From: UBA946 sp031550725 | GTDB taxonomy: Bacteria > Bacillota > Clostridia > Oscillospirales > Ruminococcaceae | Direction of reading: 5' to 3' | DNA length: 53,297 bases | NCBI GenBank assembly: GCA_031550725.1 | Contig: JAVBOH010000040.1 | Coordinates: 1 to 53,297 of the forward strand | Part shown: in pieces, positions 1 through 7,511 of the stretch | Layout: each line of letters begins with the position of its first letter | How positions within the stretch are numbered: the stretch's first letter is position 1 | Position numbers and translations under genes: made by a program | The notes under the pieces: generated by a model | The model's database searches: none | Seen by the model: the letters and a program-made list of their open reading frames with translations, nothing else | What the model was told of the DNA's origin: nothing

Positions 1-1
1 A

Positions 2-697
2 GAAGGCAAAATTTTCATTGAACCTCAGGGCTTCTGCGTAATGTCTGGTGTTGGTAAAGAAACTGGTGCTGATGTTAAGGCTATGGACAGCGTTAAGAAA
101 TATCTTGATACTAAATATGGTCTTGTTCTTAATAATCCTGCATTTACAAAATACTACATTCAATATGGTGAAATCTCCACTTATCCGGGTGGTTATAAAG
201 AAAATGCAGGTATTTTCTGCCATAATAATGCATGGATAATCTGTGCTGAGGCTGCTATTGGACGTGGCGATATGGCATTTGAATATTATTCAAAGATTGC
301 TCCTGCTTATCTTGAGGAAATTTCTGATATCCACAGAACAGAGCCTTATGTATATGCTCAGATGATTGCTGGTAAGGATGCTAAGCGCCATGGTGAAGCT
401 AAGAACAGCTGGCTGACTGGTACTGCTGCTTGGAACTTCGTTGCGATTTCACAGTATATCCTTGGTATCATTCCTGACTATGATGGTCTTAAGATTGATC
501 CTGCTATCCCTGCTGCTTGGGATGGATACACTGTATCACGTTTCTATCGTGGTGCTACATTCAACATCAAGATTGAAAACCCTAACCATGTTTCAAAGGG
601 TATCAAGTCTATTACTGTTGATGGCAAGGCTATTGATGGCAATGTTCTTCCATCATTTACTGACGGTACTCATGAAGTTATCGCTGTAATGGGCTAA
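2..697 (+). CDS. cbp: Cellobiose phosphorylase (GH94), 3' part only
   Basis: This is the C-terminal part of a cytoplasmic GH94 enzyme that splits cellobiose with phosphate into glucose and glucose-1-phosphate. The frame is already open at base 2, so the start lies outside the window; an internal Met at 41 is not the start. Residues such as GEISTYPGGYKENAGIFCHN, AKRHGEAKNSWLTGTAAWN and KNPNHVSKG-type text (here ENPNHVSKG) match what I recall of the C-terminus of clostridial cellobiose phosphorylases almost word for word, rather than cellodextrin or chitobiose phosphorylases. The catalytic Asp of the family lies upstream of this part and cannot be checked. A good intrinsic terminator follows at once, so the gene ends its transcription unit. 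Confidence 0.9.
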   Translation, partial: EGKIFIEPQGFCVMSGVGKETGADVKAMDSVKKYLDTKYGLVLNNPAFTKYYIQYGEISTYPGGYKENAGIFCHNNAWIICAEAAIGRGDMAFEYYSKIAPAYLEEISDIHRTEPYVYAQMIAGKDAKRHGEAKNSWLTGTAAWNFVAISQYILGIIPDYDGLKIDPAIPAAWDGYTVSRFYRGATFNIKIENPNHVSKGIKSITVDGKAIDGNVLPSFTDGTHEVIAVMG

Positions 698-711
698 TTT
701 ATACATATTTT

Positions 712-742
712 AAGGACTGTCGCAAAAACGGCAGTCCTTTTT
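712..742 (+). terminator. Intrinsic terminator after cellobiose phosphorylase
   Basis: A 10-11 bp stem (AAGGACTGTCG pairing with CGGCAGTCCTT, one G-U pair) with an AAAAA-type loop runs into five T residues, 15 bases after the stop codon. Confidence 0.9.
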
Positions 743-967
743 GTTTTGCATATTACAATTTTCTAAAACATTATGCAGGAACGTCATACATAGCATCCGC
801 TTTTATATTAATACAAAAAAGATTAACATATGATTATTTTCGGACACCATATATGTTATACCTACAAAATTAATATTTTATATTCATGCAAATATATAAC
901 ATGTTATTGTATGTTATGTCTGTTATATTATATAATTATAATAAGAAAATATAGATAATCCCATGCT

Positions 968-1101
968 ATATAGTAGGTTAAATTTAAAACACTCAAGTGT
1001 TTTAAATTTAACCTACTATCAGGAAGTTTTTGCAACGTAGTTGCAAAAAGGAGCGTAGCTCCGTTAAAAATACTTTAGGATTTTTAACTTCACGCTCTAT
1101 A
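968..1101 (-). repeat. Structured mobile-type repeat, family A, copy 1 (four hairpins)
   Basis: Read on the minus strand this element starts TATAGAGCG and ends CTATA. It contains, in order: hairpin 1 (GTTAAAAAT/ATTTTTAAC, 1063-1088), hairpin 2 (GGAGC-tac-GCTCC, 1050-1062), hairpin 3 (10 bp perfect stem TTTTTGCAAC/GTTGCAAAAA, 1027-1049) and hairpin 4 (24 bp perfect arms, 970-993 and 996-1019). The same order is seen at 31603-31772. The size, the terminal TATAG/CTATA and the lack of any ORF fit a MITE-like non-autonomous element; a TA target duplication is possible but not provable here. It supplies the stop codon of the transporter gene it abuts. The remainder of 743-967 is AT-rich with nothing recognisable. 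Confidence 0.75.
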
Positions 1102-2221
1102 TTACTTCGTCACCACGCTGCCAGATTTCACATTTGTCTTTACCGTTTTTCACATTTACATAATCACAAATAACGGCATACATAACCGATGCAAGCGGTA
1201 CTCCAAGCAATATTCCTGAAACTCCTCCGACACCTGCGCCAATTAAAATTGCAATAAGCACTAATAATGACGGCAATCCTAGGCTTTTTCCGACAACCTT
1301 TGGATAGATTAAATTATTCTCGAGCTGCTGCAGGATTACTATAAATACGATAAACCATACCGCTTTCATTGGGTCTGCCAAAAACAGCAGAAATGCTGCA
1401 GGAATTGTGCCGATAAATGCACCGACTACTGGAATTAACGCTGTTATTCCTATGAGTGAGCTTATTAATAGTGCATATTCAAATCGGAAAAGCTTCATTC
1501 CTAGAAAACATAAAATTCCTAAGATTATGCCTTCAATTATTTGTCCGCTGACAAAGCGTGAGAATGTATCAAATATCAGGCGGTAATATCTTTTTGAACG
1601 TTCAAATCCTGATGCTGTTGTGAATGCTCGAAAAATTTCTGATGATGCTTTTTTGATGCGGTCCTTGTCAACTAGAATGTATATAGAAATCACGAAGCCT
1701 ATCACAAAATTTATTATTCCGCTTATTATATCAAAGGTTTTTGCATATGCCTTTTCAACATATATCGGAATTTTATCAGTAAGCGTATTCAAAAAATCAG
1801 TTATTGCTTTTAATATACCAAGGTTGTCTTTTCGTTCAAGCACCTTATAATGCCGCATAAAATTATCATAATAAACATCCACACTTCCGACAAGAAGTGT
1901 TATACTCTTGAAAATCTGCGGTACTATTATAAATATTATCCCTGTTAAAATGCCGATTAACAGAATATATCCTGTGAAAACTGCAAGATTTGTCACAAGC
2001 CTGCTGCTCGCACTTTTCGACATTGAACGATATGTTTTTTCAAGTCTGTATATCGGTCTGTTCATAACAAATGCTATCGTCATTCCAATAAAAATTGGGC
2101 TTAACAGGTGTATTGTTTTCGAAAGAATATTTATTATCATATCTGGTTTTATTATTAACAGCAGAATTATTATAGCCATGGCTATGTAAAATGCTGCTTT
2201 TTTATTCCCTTGTCGTGCCAT
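1097..2221 (-). CDS. AI-2E-family (PF01594) membrane transporter
   Basis: A polytopic membrane protein of the AI-2E/YtvI permease family; members are assigned roles from autoinducer export to Na+/H+ exchange, so the substrate is unknown. Hydrophobic segments lie near the N-terminus (AFYIAMAIIILLLIIKP and LLSPIFIGMTIAFVMNRP), around residues 85-110, 190-215, and in a C-terminal cluster with VVGKSLGLPSLLVLIAILIG followed by GGVSGILLGVPLAS, the family's best conserved region. I start at the ATG at 2221 because GGAG sits 9 bases upstream (2231-2234); an in-frame ATG at 2314 would add 31 unusual polar residues without a ribosome site. The stop codon TAG at 1097-1099 belongs to the terminal sequence of the adjacent repeat, so the last residues may be shaped by that insertion. 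Confidence 0.85.
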   Translation of the reverse strand: MARQGNKKAAFYIAMAIIILLLIIKPDMIINILSKTIHLLSPIFIGMTIAFVMNRPIYRLEKTYRSMSKSASSRLVTNLAVFTGYILLIGILTGIIFIIVPQIFKSITLLVGSVDVYYDNFMRHYKVLERKDNLGILKAITDFLNTLTDKIPIYVEKAYAKTFDIISGIINFVIGFVISIYILVDKDRIKKASSEIFRAFTTASGFERSKRYYRLIFDTFSRFVSGQIIEGIILGILCFLGMKLFRFEYALLISSLIGITALIPVVGAFIGTIPAAFLLFLADPMKAVWFIVFIVILQQLENNLIYPKVVGKSLGLPSLLVLIAILIGAGVGGVSGILLGVPLASVMYAVICDYVNVKNGKDKCEIWQRGDEVI

Positions 2222-2322
2222 ATTTTTAATCTCCATATCATGTTTTGTTTCGTTAGTATATGTCATTAACTGTATATTATTATTACAAGATGTTTCTAAG
2301 ATGATAATATTCAACTTTGTGC

Positions 2323-2336
2323 TGTAAACGGTTGCA
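2323..2336 (+). promoter_or_regulatory. CcpA/LacI-family operator (cre-like) at the VTC-CotH operon
   Basis: TGTAAACGGTTGCA fits the cre pattern TGWNANCGNTNNCA at every defined position and overlaps the -35 box of the downstream operon, a position expected to repress. Which regulator binds is inference; the hprK gene at 32.5-33.5 kb makes CcpA control possible. Confidence 0.55.
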
Positions 2337-2360
2337 AAATCTGTTCAAATTGTATATAAT
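2332..2360 (+). promoter_or_regulatory. Sigma-A promoter of the VTC-DUF4956-CotH operon
   Basis: TTGCAA, 17-base spacer, TATAAT. The expected start point is near 2367, giving a leader of about 55 bases to the ATG at 2422. Confidence 0.75.
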
Positions 2361-2421
2361 AGACTTATGTGTATTTAATAAGTATTTAACATAAATATAT
2401 TATTTTGAAGGGAGGGTTTGC

Positions 2422-3132
2422 ATGAGTGCACCTCATGGCAGACATGAATTGAAAATTCTTATCAGTTATGCTGAGTATCTTTTGCTGAAAAGCAGGGTGT
2501 CCGCTGTACTGGATGTCGATAAAAATGCAGGACCAGATGGCTATTTTATAAGAAGTGTTTATTTTGATGATTTCAAAGAAAGCGTTTATTATGAGAAGAT
2601 GAATGATATTAATGACAGAAAAAAATATCGTATTCGTGCTTATAATAATAATCCTGATTACATTATTCTTGAATGCAAGGAAAAACACAAGCAGTTTATC
2701 AGTAAAAATTCAGCGGTGATTGATGTACCAACCTGCAAGTCGCTTATTGAGGGAGATTATGATGTTATTTTAAATCGACCTGAAAGCGTTTGTGATGAGT
2801 TTTATGTCGATTGCAGGCGTCAGGGACTTAGAAGTGCTGTTATTGTTGATTATCACAGGGATGCTTTTACATATCCTGTTTCAAATGTGCGTATTACCTT
2901 TGATAAGGAGCTTCATGCTGGTGGTTTGAAAAGCTTCGATATGTTTTTTGATGATAAAAATTCGGAATTAACATTGCCTGTTTATATGAATAACAGTGTT
3001 ATTCTTGAAATTAAATATGACGATTATTTACCCACTTTTATAAGGGATATAGTGCCGTCTTTTACTGGTGTGCCGATTTCAATTTCAAAATATTGTTTAT
3101 GCAGAAATGTTAATAAGTCAATTAGATATTAA
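2422..3132 (+). CDS. VTC-domain polyphosphate polymerase-like protein
   Basis: A 236-residue protein of the VTC superfamily (PF09359), the catalytic domain of the yeast vacuolar transporter chaperone that makes polyphosphate from ATP inside a beta-tunnel lined with basic and acidic residues. Visible tunnel-type motifs are GRHELKILIS near the N-terminus, FIRSVYFDD, RKKYRIRAY, YIILECKEKHKQFISKNSAVI (shown in part: LECKEKHKQ) and the C-terminal VILEIKYDDYLP. The start has GGAGGG at 2411-2416. It is first in an operon with DUF4956 and CotH genes, a combination that recurs in Firmicutes from what I know of the families. Polyphosphate synthesis is the family prediction; the bacterial paralogs' true product is not settled. 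Confidence 0.85.
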   Translation: MSAPHGRHELKILISYAEYLLLKSRVSAVLDVDKNAGPDGYFIRSVYFDDFKESVYYEKMNDINDRKKYRIRAYNNNPDYIILECKEKHKQFISKNSAVIDVPTCKSLIEGDYDVILNRPESVCDEFYVDCRRQGLRSAVIVDYHRDAFTYPVSNVRITFDKELHAGGLKSFDMFFDDKNSELTLPVYMNNSVILEIKYDDYLPTFIRDIVPSFTGVPISISKYCLCRNVNKSIRY

Positions 3133-3180
3133 TAGTGCACAAATATGTTGTGTACAATACAAAAAGGAGATTTTTATATT

Positions 3181-3843
3181 ATGAACGGAATTGTACAGGA
3201 ATTAAGAGACAGCATTGATCAGGCAAGCTTGGTGGGAAGATTAACACCATCGCATATTGCTGCTTGTATGTGCACTGCATTAATATGCGGTTTGCTTGTT
3301 TACATAGTTTATAGAAATTTTTACCGTGGTGCTGTTTACAGCGAGAGCTTTAATATTTTAAATGTTATTACTTGCATGGTGACATCATTTATTATCATGA
3401 CTATTTCAGCTAATATTGTGCTTTCCTTAGGTATGGTTGGTGCTTTATCGATAGTGCGTTTTCGTGCCGCAGTTAAAGACCCGCTTGATATTGGCTTTCT
3501 GTTTCTTTCCATTGCGGCTGGACTTACAAGCGGCGCAGGACTTTATCCGCTTGCTTTAATCGGTACTATTTTCGTTCTTATCGTATATCTTCTGCTTACT
3601 ATTATTAGCGCAGGAGGAAAAACTTTTTTACTCGTTGTGAAGTATACTGAGGGTGCTAGAGTTGAAGTTATGAAAGCTATAAAGCCTTTTAAAGCTAAGC
3701 TTAAAAGTGCCGTTTGCTATGGCGAAACAACAGAGCTTACTGTTGCTGTAAAAATAAAAGGAATTGACACTGAAATAGTTAACTATCTACAAAAATTAGA
3801 TGGCGTGCAGAATGCTGTTTTGATGGAATATGTTGGTGACTAA
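3181..3843 (+). CDS. DUF4956 membrane protein
   Basis: A 220-residue protein with about four membrane segments (roughly residues 23-43, 53-75, 80-96 and 105-140) followed by a soluble C-terminal region of about 75 residues that looks ferredoxin-like or ACT-like (VEVMKAIKPFKAKLKSAVCY, then TELTVAVKIKG). The motif GMVGALSIVRFRAAVKDPLD is the hallmark stretch of DUF4956. I start at 3181 because AAAAAGGAGA lies 10 bases upstream; an earlier in-frame ATG at 3145 would include the ribosome site in coding sequence. Function is unknown; its fixed company with VTC and CotH genes suggests a membrane partner for the polymer or for the phosphotransfer reaction, which is inference. Confidence 0.85.
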   Translation: MNGIVQELRDSIDQASLVGRLTPSHIAACMCTALICGLLVYIVYRNFYRGAVYSESFNILNVITCMVTSFIIMTISANIVLSLGMVGALSIVRFRAAVKDPLDIGFLFLSIAAGLTSGAGLYPLALIGTIFVLIVYLLLTIISAGGKTFLLVVKYTEGARVEVMKAIKPFKAKLKSAVCYGETTELTVAVKIKGIDTEIVNYLQKLDGVQNAVLMEYVGD

Positions 3844-3879
3844 CACGACACCCTTTATGAGTGGAGGTATATTTATTAA

Positions 3880-6354
3880 ATGCATACACTGAAATTTAAA
3901 CTTGCCATGATTGGCACACTTGTTGTTTTGCTTGCTGCAGTTTTTATTGTTATGACATTAACCGAAAACAGACTTGGAATGCCTGAGGCAATTTTCATTG
4001 ACGATGAAAATACAGACACTGATAGTGCTGATGTTCCTGTTATGGCTGTAACAGACAGCGAGAAAACAAACAAAGATACAGAAAAAAATATCAGTAAAAA
4101 TAAAAAAAATGGCAAGGATATAAATTTTTCCGAAGAAAGTTATTTTTATAATGATACCATTAATCTTGAAATAACTACTGGAAATAATGATGTCAATGAG
4201 ATTTATTATACTATTGACGGTTCATTGCCGACATCTGATGAAGCTAAGATTTATGATGAACCTGTTACTCTGAAAAAATCTTCGACCTCTGGAAAAGTTA
4301 AGGGATATACTGTTAAAGCCTGCGGAAAGTTGTCCGATGGCACTTATACAGATATTTTTACACATACATATCTTATCAGCGAAAAAATTGATGAGCGTTT
4401 TGATGTTTTGGTTTTCTCACTTTCGACCGACCCATATAATCTTTATGATTATGATTATGGTATCTTTGTTGAGGGCAAGCTGCGTGATGATTATAAAAAG
4501 GAAACAGGTGATTATAATCCTGACCCGCCTGCGCCTGCTAATTATAACATTCGTGGAACTGAGTCGGAGCGTCCTGTTTATGTTGAGCTTTTTGATACGG
4601 ACGGAAATGTGCTTTTGTCGCAAAATGCAGGTATGAGAACGTTTGGCGGCTGGTCCAGAGCAATGGAACAGAAATCCATCAAGCTTTATGCGAGAAGTGA
4701 ATATGACGAGAAAAAAAGCACTTTTGATTATGACTTTTTCCCTGATGCCACTGACTTAAATGGTATTTCAATAACGAAATACAAGCGCATTGTTCTGCGT
4801 AATAATGCTAATGACAATCCTTTTGCTTTTTTGCGTGACGAAACAATTCAGGATATGGCGGGTTTAACTACCTTACAGGATACTCAGGGAGCTAGAGCTG
4901 CGGCTGTATTCCTTAATGGTGAATATTATGGTTTTGTCTGGGTTAAGCAGGTTTATGATGACAATTATCTTGATGATATGAACGGTATTAAGGATGGCGA
5001 GTGGGCTATTCTTAGCGGCGGTGAGCACTATAAAATGAACGATGAAGTAGATCCGTTTGTTGAATCTGCTATTGAGAATTACAACGGATTATATCAGGAA
5101 TATTCTAATAAGGATTTTAGTGATGACAGCGTTTATAATGAATTTTGCAAGCTAGTTGATGTCGAGAATTTCCTGACCTATTATGCTGTTCAGACTTATG
5201 TTGCAAACGGCGACTGGCCTAGCGGTAATTATAAGGTTTATAAATATTATGGTGATACCTCGTTGTCACCATATCAGAATAATACTGCTGATGGCAAGTG
5301 GCGCTGGCTTTTATATGATACCGATTTTGGCTTGGGGCTTTATGATTGCAGTCCATCAGAAAAATCACTTGGTATTATTTTGGGTAAGTATGGACACGAT
5401 GAAAATAAGCGTTCCGATTTGCTTTGTGCACTGCTTGCTCGTGATGATGTTAAGGAGCAGTTTATCAGAATTTTCTGTGATTTGATTAATTATCAATATT
5501 CACCTGACAATGTTTCCAGTACAGTTCATGCAAGAGAAGCTTTGCGTTACAAGGAGGTTGCTTATAATTTTAAGTATGGCGGTGCTCAGCTTAAAAATTC
5601 ATGGTCTAATATTAATCGTGCAAATGAGGAAGTTGATAAAATTATCAGATTTGGCAGACTTCGTCCGAGCCAAATTAAAAAGCAAATTGTTGATTATCTC
5701 GAAATCGAAAATGTTGGTTATACTGTAAATGTTAAGAAGAATGAAAATGCTGATATTAAGGTTAACTCATGTTTGATAGATGATAATTCAAAGGATTTCA
5801 GCGGCTTTTATTATGACATTAATAATGTAACTTTATCGGCTCAGATTGAGGTTGGTTATGAATTTTCTCACTGGCTTATTAATGGCAAGGCTGTGAATGA
5901 ACAATCGGTTGTTCTTACGAAAAATAATGCTGCTAATGAAAAAATTGATATAGAACTTGTTACCATACAAGCAGAGGGGATTTATCCGCTTGTAACGCTG
6001 ATTGATTATGAGGGCGATATGGACTATGTTCAGATTTACAACCCTTATCAGTCCGATTTAAACCTTAAAAAGTTCTATATTTCCGATGACCCTGATAATT
6101 TGTATAAGCAGTCACTTGCTGATTTTACACTTCATTCGGGTGATACCCTTAACCTTTATTGCAAGAATTATACATCCAGTGATGCTCTTGGCGGTTTTGC
6201 TTTAGGTTTTAATCTGAAAAATGGTGAAACGCTTTTTATCACAGATGGAAATGGTGATACTGTTCATAGTATTTATCTGCCTAAAATTAATAAAAAGCAT
6301 ATTTATGTTTTGAATTTACGTACGGGTGAGTATTATGATACTTTGAGGGAATAA
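3880..6354 (+). CDS. Secreted/anchored CotH kinase-family protein with accessory domains
   Basis: An 824-residue protein with an uncleaved N-terminal membrane segment (residues about 7-26), a charged linker, a beta-sandwich resembling the chitobiase C-terminal domain (IYYTIDGSLPTSDEAKIYDE, about 105-165), a CotH kinase-like domain (about 175-560; RTFGGWSRAMEQKSIKLYAR, RIVLRNNANDN, AAVFLNGEYYGFVWVKQVYD, and the metal-binding-type WLLYDTDFGLGLYD near 480), an InlB-repeat-like piece (YEFSHWLINGK) and a lamin-tail-like end (YPLVTLIDYEGDMDYVQIYN). CotH proteins are atypical protein kinases first known from spore coats. Here the protein is predicted outside the membrane, and lies 36 bases behind the DUF4956 gene with GGAGG before the start. 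A kinase with domains for surface attachment is the plain reading; its substrate is unknown. Confidence 0.85.
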   Translation: MHTLKFKLAMIGTLVVLLAAVFIVMTLTENRLGMPEAIFIDDENTDTDSADVPVMAVTDSEKTNKDTEKNISKNKKNGKDINFSEESYFYNDTINLEITTGNNDVNEIYYTIDGSLPTSDEAKIYDEPVTLKKSSTSGKVKGYTVKACGKLSDGTYTDIFTHTYLISEKIDERFDVLVFSLSTDPYNLYDYDYGIFVEGKLRDDYKKETGDYNPDPPAPANYNIRGTESERPVYVELFDTDGNVLLSQNAGMRTFGGWSRAMEQKSIKLYARSEYDEKKSTFDYDFFPDATDLNGISITKYKRIVLRNNANDNPFAFLRDETIQDMAGLTTLQDTQGARAAAVFLNGEYYGFVWVKQVYDDNYLDDMNGIKDGEWAILSGGEHYKMNDEVDPFVESAIENYNGLYQEYSNKDFSDDSVYNEFCKLVDVENFLTYYAVQTYVANGDWPSGNYKVYKYYGDTSLSPYQNNTADGKWRWLLYDTDFGLGLYDCSPSEKSLGIILGKYGHDENKRSDLLCALLARDDVKEQFIRIFCDLINYQYSPDNVSSTVHAREALRYKEVAYNFKYGGAQLKNSWSNINRANEEVDKIIRFGRLRPSQIKKQIVDYLEIENVGYTVNVKKNENADIKVNSCLIDDNSKDFSGFYYDINNVTLSAQIEVGYEFSHWLINGKAVNEQSVVLTKNNAANEKIDIELVTIQAEGIYPLVTLIDYEGDMDYVQIYNPYQSDLNLKKFYISDDPDNLYKQSLADFTLHSGDTLNLYCKNYTSSDALGGFALGFNLKNGETLFITDGNGDTVHSIYLPKINKKHIYVLNLRTGEYYDTLRE

Positions 6355-6374
6355 ATTTCCTGTTTAATAATTAC

Positions 6375-6408
6375 ACCCCAAGGTTACGTACCTGCGTAAC
6401 TTTGGGGT
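6375..6408 (+). terminator. Hairpin after CotH gene
   Basis: ACCCCAAGGTTACG pairs with CGTAACTTTGGGGT (14 bp, one G-U). The T tract is weak (TCGTCTATTT), so it may protect the 3' end or terminate only partly. Confidence 0.65.
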
Positions 6409-6457
6409 CGTCTATTTAATATCACAATAAATTTGCAATTAAATTTACGAAAAACTA

Positions 6458-6486
6458 TTGACATTTTGGCGAAATTAGCGTATTAT
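6458..6486 (+). promoter_or_regulatory. Sigma-A promoter of the polyamine operon
   Basis: TTGACA, 17-base spacer, TATTAT. It lies about 95 bases before the speD start. Confidence 0.75.
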
Positions 6487-6580
6487 TCATTTGTATATGC
6501 TTTGTTGATTTAACACAATATACTATATATAAAAATAAAGGTTAATATACTTTTATTCTGAAAGGAACGTGAGGATAGGG

Positions 6581-7375
6581 TTGAACGAAAAAATTAAGCT
6601 TTACGGCTTTAATAATCTAACGAAATCCCTTAGCTTTAATATTTATGATATTTGTTATGCAAAGAGTGCGAGGGAACAGCAGGATTATATTAAATACATT
6701 GACGAGCAGTATAACTCTGACCGTCTGACAAAAATTCTTTGTGATGTTACTGAAATGATTGGTGCTCATGTATTGAATATTTCCAAGCAGGATTATGAGC
6801 CGCAGGGTGCGTCAGCTACTGTCCTGATTTCTGAGGAATATCTTCCTGACTCTGAAATTGATGAGTCTTGTAATATGCGTCATCCATGCAGCGAGGGGAT
6901 TGCTGGTCATCTTGACAAGAGCCACTTGACTGTGCATACCTATCCCGAATTTCATCCTGACAAGCCTATAACTACTTTCAGGGTTGATATTGATGTTGCT
7001 ACCTGCGGTCAGATTACACCGCTTAAGTCGCTTGATTACCTTATCAGCAGCTTTGATTCTGATATAATCACGATTGATTACAAGGTTAGAGGTTTTACCC
7101 GTGATGAGCATGGTAAAAAGCTTTTTATGGACCATGATATTACTTCAATTCAAAATTATATTTCCGGCGAAACACTTGAGAGATATGATGCTGTTGATGT
7201 TAATGTTTATCAGTCGAATATTTTCCATACCAAAATGATGATTAAGGAAATATTTTTACAGAATTATCTGTTTAATACTGATACCTATGAGCTTGCACCT
7301 AAACATAGGCTTGAAATTAATGACTCTTTGCGTAAAGAGATGATTGAAATTTTCAGCGGCATGAATATATATTGA
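6581..7375 (+). CDS. speD: S-adenosylmethionine decarboxylase proenzyme, E. coli-type
   Basis: Makes decarboxylated SAM, the aminopropyl donor for spermidine. The proenzyme cleaves itself before the Ser in HLDKSHLTVHTYPEFHP to create the pyruvoyl cofactor; that motif is intact. The stretches KLYGFNNLTKSLSFNIYDIC, DYEPQGASATVLISEE, TFRVDIDVATCGQITPLKS and DVNVYQSNIFHTKM follow the 264-residue E. coli enzyme closely and not the short thermophile/Bacillus SpeH type. I use the TTG at 6581, since it gives exactly 264 residues beginning MNEKIKLYGF and has GTGAGG/GAGG 6 bases upstream; a GTG at 6569 is only 2 bases behind AAAGGA and lengthens the protein by four residues. First gene of speD-speA-speE. 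Confidence 0.93.
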   Translation: MNEKIKLYGFNNLTKSLSFNIYDICYAKSAREQQDYIKYIDEQYNSDRLTKILCDVTEMIGAHVLNISKQDYEPQGASATVLISEEYLPDSEIDESCNMRHPCSEGIAGHLDKSHLTVHTYPEFHPDKPITTFRVDIDVATCGQITPLKSLDYLISSFDSDIITIDYKVRGFTRDEHGKKLFMDHDITSIQNYISGETLERYDAVDVNVYQSNIFHTKMMIKEIFLQNYLFNTDTYELAPKHRLEINDSLRKEMIEIFSGMNIY

Positions 7376-7428
7376 TGAATTTTATGTGTTACCTGATGAA
7401 CTAACGGGCGAACACAACGTTGCGACGC

Positions 7429-7481
7429 ATCGCCCCTACATTAAAAAACACGTCATTACGCTGTTGTATTGTAGGGGCGAT
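7429..7481. repeat. GTAGGGGCG-type inverted repeat between speD and speA
   Basis: Perfect 12 bp arms (ATCGCCCCTACA at 7429-7440, TGTAGGGGCGAT at 7470-7481) flank a 29-base loop; just upstream CGGGCGAACACAACGTTGCG looks like part of the same element. Such GC-richer short repeats stand out from the AT-rich surroundings and resemble intergenic repeats I know from many gut Firmicutes. It sits in the 136-base gap inside the operon. Confidence 0.6.
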
Positions 7482-7511
7482 AAATTATTCCGTTTGTAAA
7501 GGATGATGATT

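Noticed and set aside
1620..2189. Plus-strand frames opposite the AI-2E transporter
   Set aside because: They are antisense shadows of a well-supported membrane-protein gene.
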